From: Anaerolineae bacterium
GTDB lineage: Bacteria; Chloroflexota; Anaerolineae; Aggregatilineales; Phototrophicaceae
Reading direction: 5' to 3'
NCBI GenBank assembly: GCA_028284565.1
Contig: JANQRM010000042.1
Location: 1 to 15,346 of the forward strand
Length of the DNA: 15,346 nucleotides
The notes beneath the pieces were generated by a model that was not told the origin of the DNA, did not search any database, and was given only the letters and a program-made list of their open reading frames with translations. Numbering within the stretch: position 1 is the first letter of the stretch; every line of letters starts with the position of its first letter. Position numbers and translations under genes: made by a program. Positions 14,188 through 15,346 of this stretch are shown one piece after another.

Positions 14188-15309
14188 ATGGCATATAAAG
14201 TCTTCATTAGCACGACGACTGATGCTCAAAGTTTGCGTTATGCTCAAGCTGTTAAAACTGCTCTTTGGCGACTGAACGATTTTCCGGTTGCGCCTGTGAG
14301 TATGCAGGACTTTGCAGGCGAAAGTGACCCGCTAGCCCTTGCGCGCCGAGTCATTGATGATGCTCAAATCTTCATCGGGGTCTATGGTGATAATTATGGA
14401 GATATTCCTGCTGGCGAAACTGATTCCCTGCTTGAATTGGAATACAACTATGCGAGAGAACGCGGACTCAGGACGTTGGTTTTCCTCCCTCAAGATAGTG
14501 ATGTTAGTAATGATCGCCTGCAAGCCTTTAAGCAACGTTTGAAAGAATCGCAGGTCGTCCATTCATTTACATCGCTCGACGATTTGCAAGCGAAAGTGGT
14601 GGTGGCGGTCTCTAATGTGAAAAAGGCGATGCGCTCAACTCCCACACCGTCCATGCCCGCTAGCGGACTGCTAGAACGGAATGTTACGGAGGTAGCGGAT
14701 ACCACTTCACTCGAAACACTCGTTCTGCAAGCTCTCAATATTGCCGATGATGAAATCGAAGCGATCATCCGCCGTGCTTTGACTTTGCATGATGCTCAAC
14801 GTGCCATCACGGATGAACCACTGACAGACGCTGACCATGAGATGCAAGTCCGTCCGATATTTGGCGCGCCGTTGATGGGCAGTCAATTTCAAGCCGATAT
14901 TTTTATGATTATGCCTTTTCGTCAGCAATACAACGCAGTCTATGAGAATATCATCAAGCCTGTGGTCGCCGATTTGAACCTGACCATCAAGCGTGGGGAT
15001 GACTTTAGCTCGCAACAAGGTGCGATTATGCAAGAGGTGTGGTCGGCGATTTATGCCTGCAAGCTCGTCATTGTGGAGACAACGGAAGATAATCCGAATG
15101 TCTTTTATGAACTGGGTATCGCGCATACACTAGGTAAGCCTGCAATTCTCATTACCCAAGCCGAGAGTGCGTCCGACTTTCCCTTTGATATACGGCATCT
15201 ACGGTTCTTGCGTTATCAAAACACCATCGTCGGTGGAGAAACGCTTGAACAAGAGCTACGGAAGCAAATCATCTGGCTGATGAATGACTTGAAAGACGAT
15301 GAGGGGTAG
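14188..15309 (+). CDS. DUF4062 protein with C-terminal deoxyribosyltransferase/TIR-like domain
   Basis: The 373-aa protein has two parts. Residues 1-100 match DUF4062: KVFISTTTD (4-12), VSMQDF (37-42), FIGVYGDNYG (62-71), LLELEYNYARERG (81-93). A linker (about 145-230) with a Pro/Ser-rich piece follows. Residues 235-373 match the domain often described as nucleoside 2-deoxyribosyltransferase-like or TIR-like: FMIMPF (239-244), DDF (271-273), VIVETTEDNPNVFYELGIAH (294-313) and FDIRHLR (333-339). Glu308 in FYELG falls where deoxyribosyltransferases carry their nucleophilic glutamate. Such proteins are expected to cleave or bind a nucleotide such as NAD or a deoxynucleoside; which one is inference. 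DUF4062 is often found with STAND/NACHT or effector domains in signalling and defence proteins. ATG 14188 has AGGAG 11 nt upstream. No toxin-antitoxin partner is seen. Confidence 0.82.
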   Translation: MAYKVFISTTTDAQSLRYAQAVKTALWRLNDFPVAPVSMQDFAGESDPLALARRVIDDAQIFIGVYGDNYGDIPAGETDSLLELEYNYARERGLRTLVFLPQDSDVSNDRLQAFKQRLKESQVVHSFTSLDDLQAKVVVAVSNVKKAMRSTPTPSMPASGLLERNVTEVADTTSLETLVLQALNIADDEIEAIIRRALTLHDAQRAITDEPLTDADHEMQVRPIFGAPLMGSQFQADIFMIMPFRQQYNAVYENIIKPVVADLNLTIKRGDDFSSQQGAIMQEVWSAIYACKLVIVETTEDNPNVFYELGIAHTLGKPAILITQAESASDFPFDIRHLRFLRYQNTIVGGETLEQELRKQIIWLMNDLKDDEG

Positions 15310-15346
15310 TCATTCTTCATATATATCAGAAGACAATTGCCACATG

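Noticed and set aside
1..15346. CRISPR array, tRNA, rRNA, prophage or riboswitch
   Set aside because: Reading both strands showed no regularly spaced repeats with spacers, no cloverleaf or rRNA sequence, no phage structural genes and no riboswitch that I recognise.

Overview
The window looks like a piece of a free-living bacterial chromosome with about half G+C. It most resembles Chloroflexota (Anaerolineae-like). That placement is an inference from the mix of families (Uma2, DIP1984-type protein, long-chain flavodoxin, DUF1684, fused SdhC/SdhD), from several TTG starts behind good Shine-Dalgarno sites, and from short GTAGGGGC-type intergenic repeats. No rRNA or other marker gene is present to fix the taxon. 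There is no tRNA, CRISPR array, transposase or phage gene. Most genes are housekeeping or metabolic.

Layout. Positions 2-256 hold the 3' end of a DUF1684 gene, followed by a probable terminator. Positions 360-926 encode a Uma2-family putative endonuclease, and 1007-2224 a secreted family-1 solute-binding protein with no permease genes beside it. The convergent gap 2225-2437 carries a 14-nt direct repeat. On the minus strand a long-chain flavodoxin (3464-2925) and a DIP1984-type coiled-coil protein (2911-2438) form a two-gene operon. Diverging from it is a GH13 maltodextrin glucosidase-like enzyme (3652-5532) with a perfect 10-bp inverted repeat in its upstream region. The lipid II flippase gene murJ (7286-5601) lies on the minus strand.

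The centre of the window is a succinate dehydrogenase operon in the order sdhCD (7721-8860, one fused membrane-anchor gene), sdhA (8926-10770), sdhB (10887-11630). It is preceded by a strong predicted promoter at 7452-7480 and closed by a clear Rho-independent terminator at 11654-11690. Together these genes encode respiratory complex II: SdhA oxidises succinate on covalently bound FAD, SdhB carries electrons through three Fe-S clusters, and the fused anchor delivers them to quinone.

The right part is more accessory. It holds a 137-aa unknown protein (11781-12194), a 305-aa beta-propeller-like unknown on the minus strand (13130-12213) with a triple 10-bp repeat over its predicted start of transcription, a calcineurin-like metallophosphoesterase (13300-14106), and a DUF4062 protein with a C-terminal nucleoside-deoxyribosyltransferase/TIR-like domain (14188-15309). 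That last protein is the best candidate for an under-described function here. A GCTATAAT-type -10 box recurs before several of these genes.
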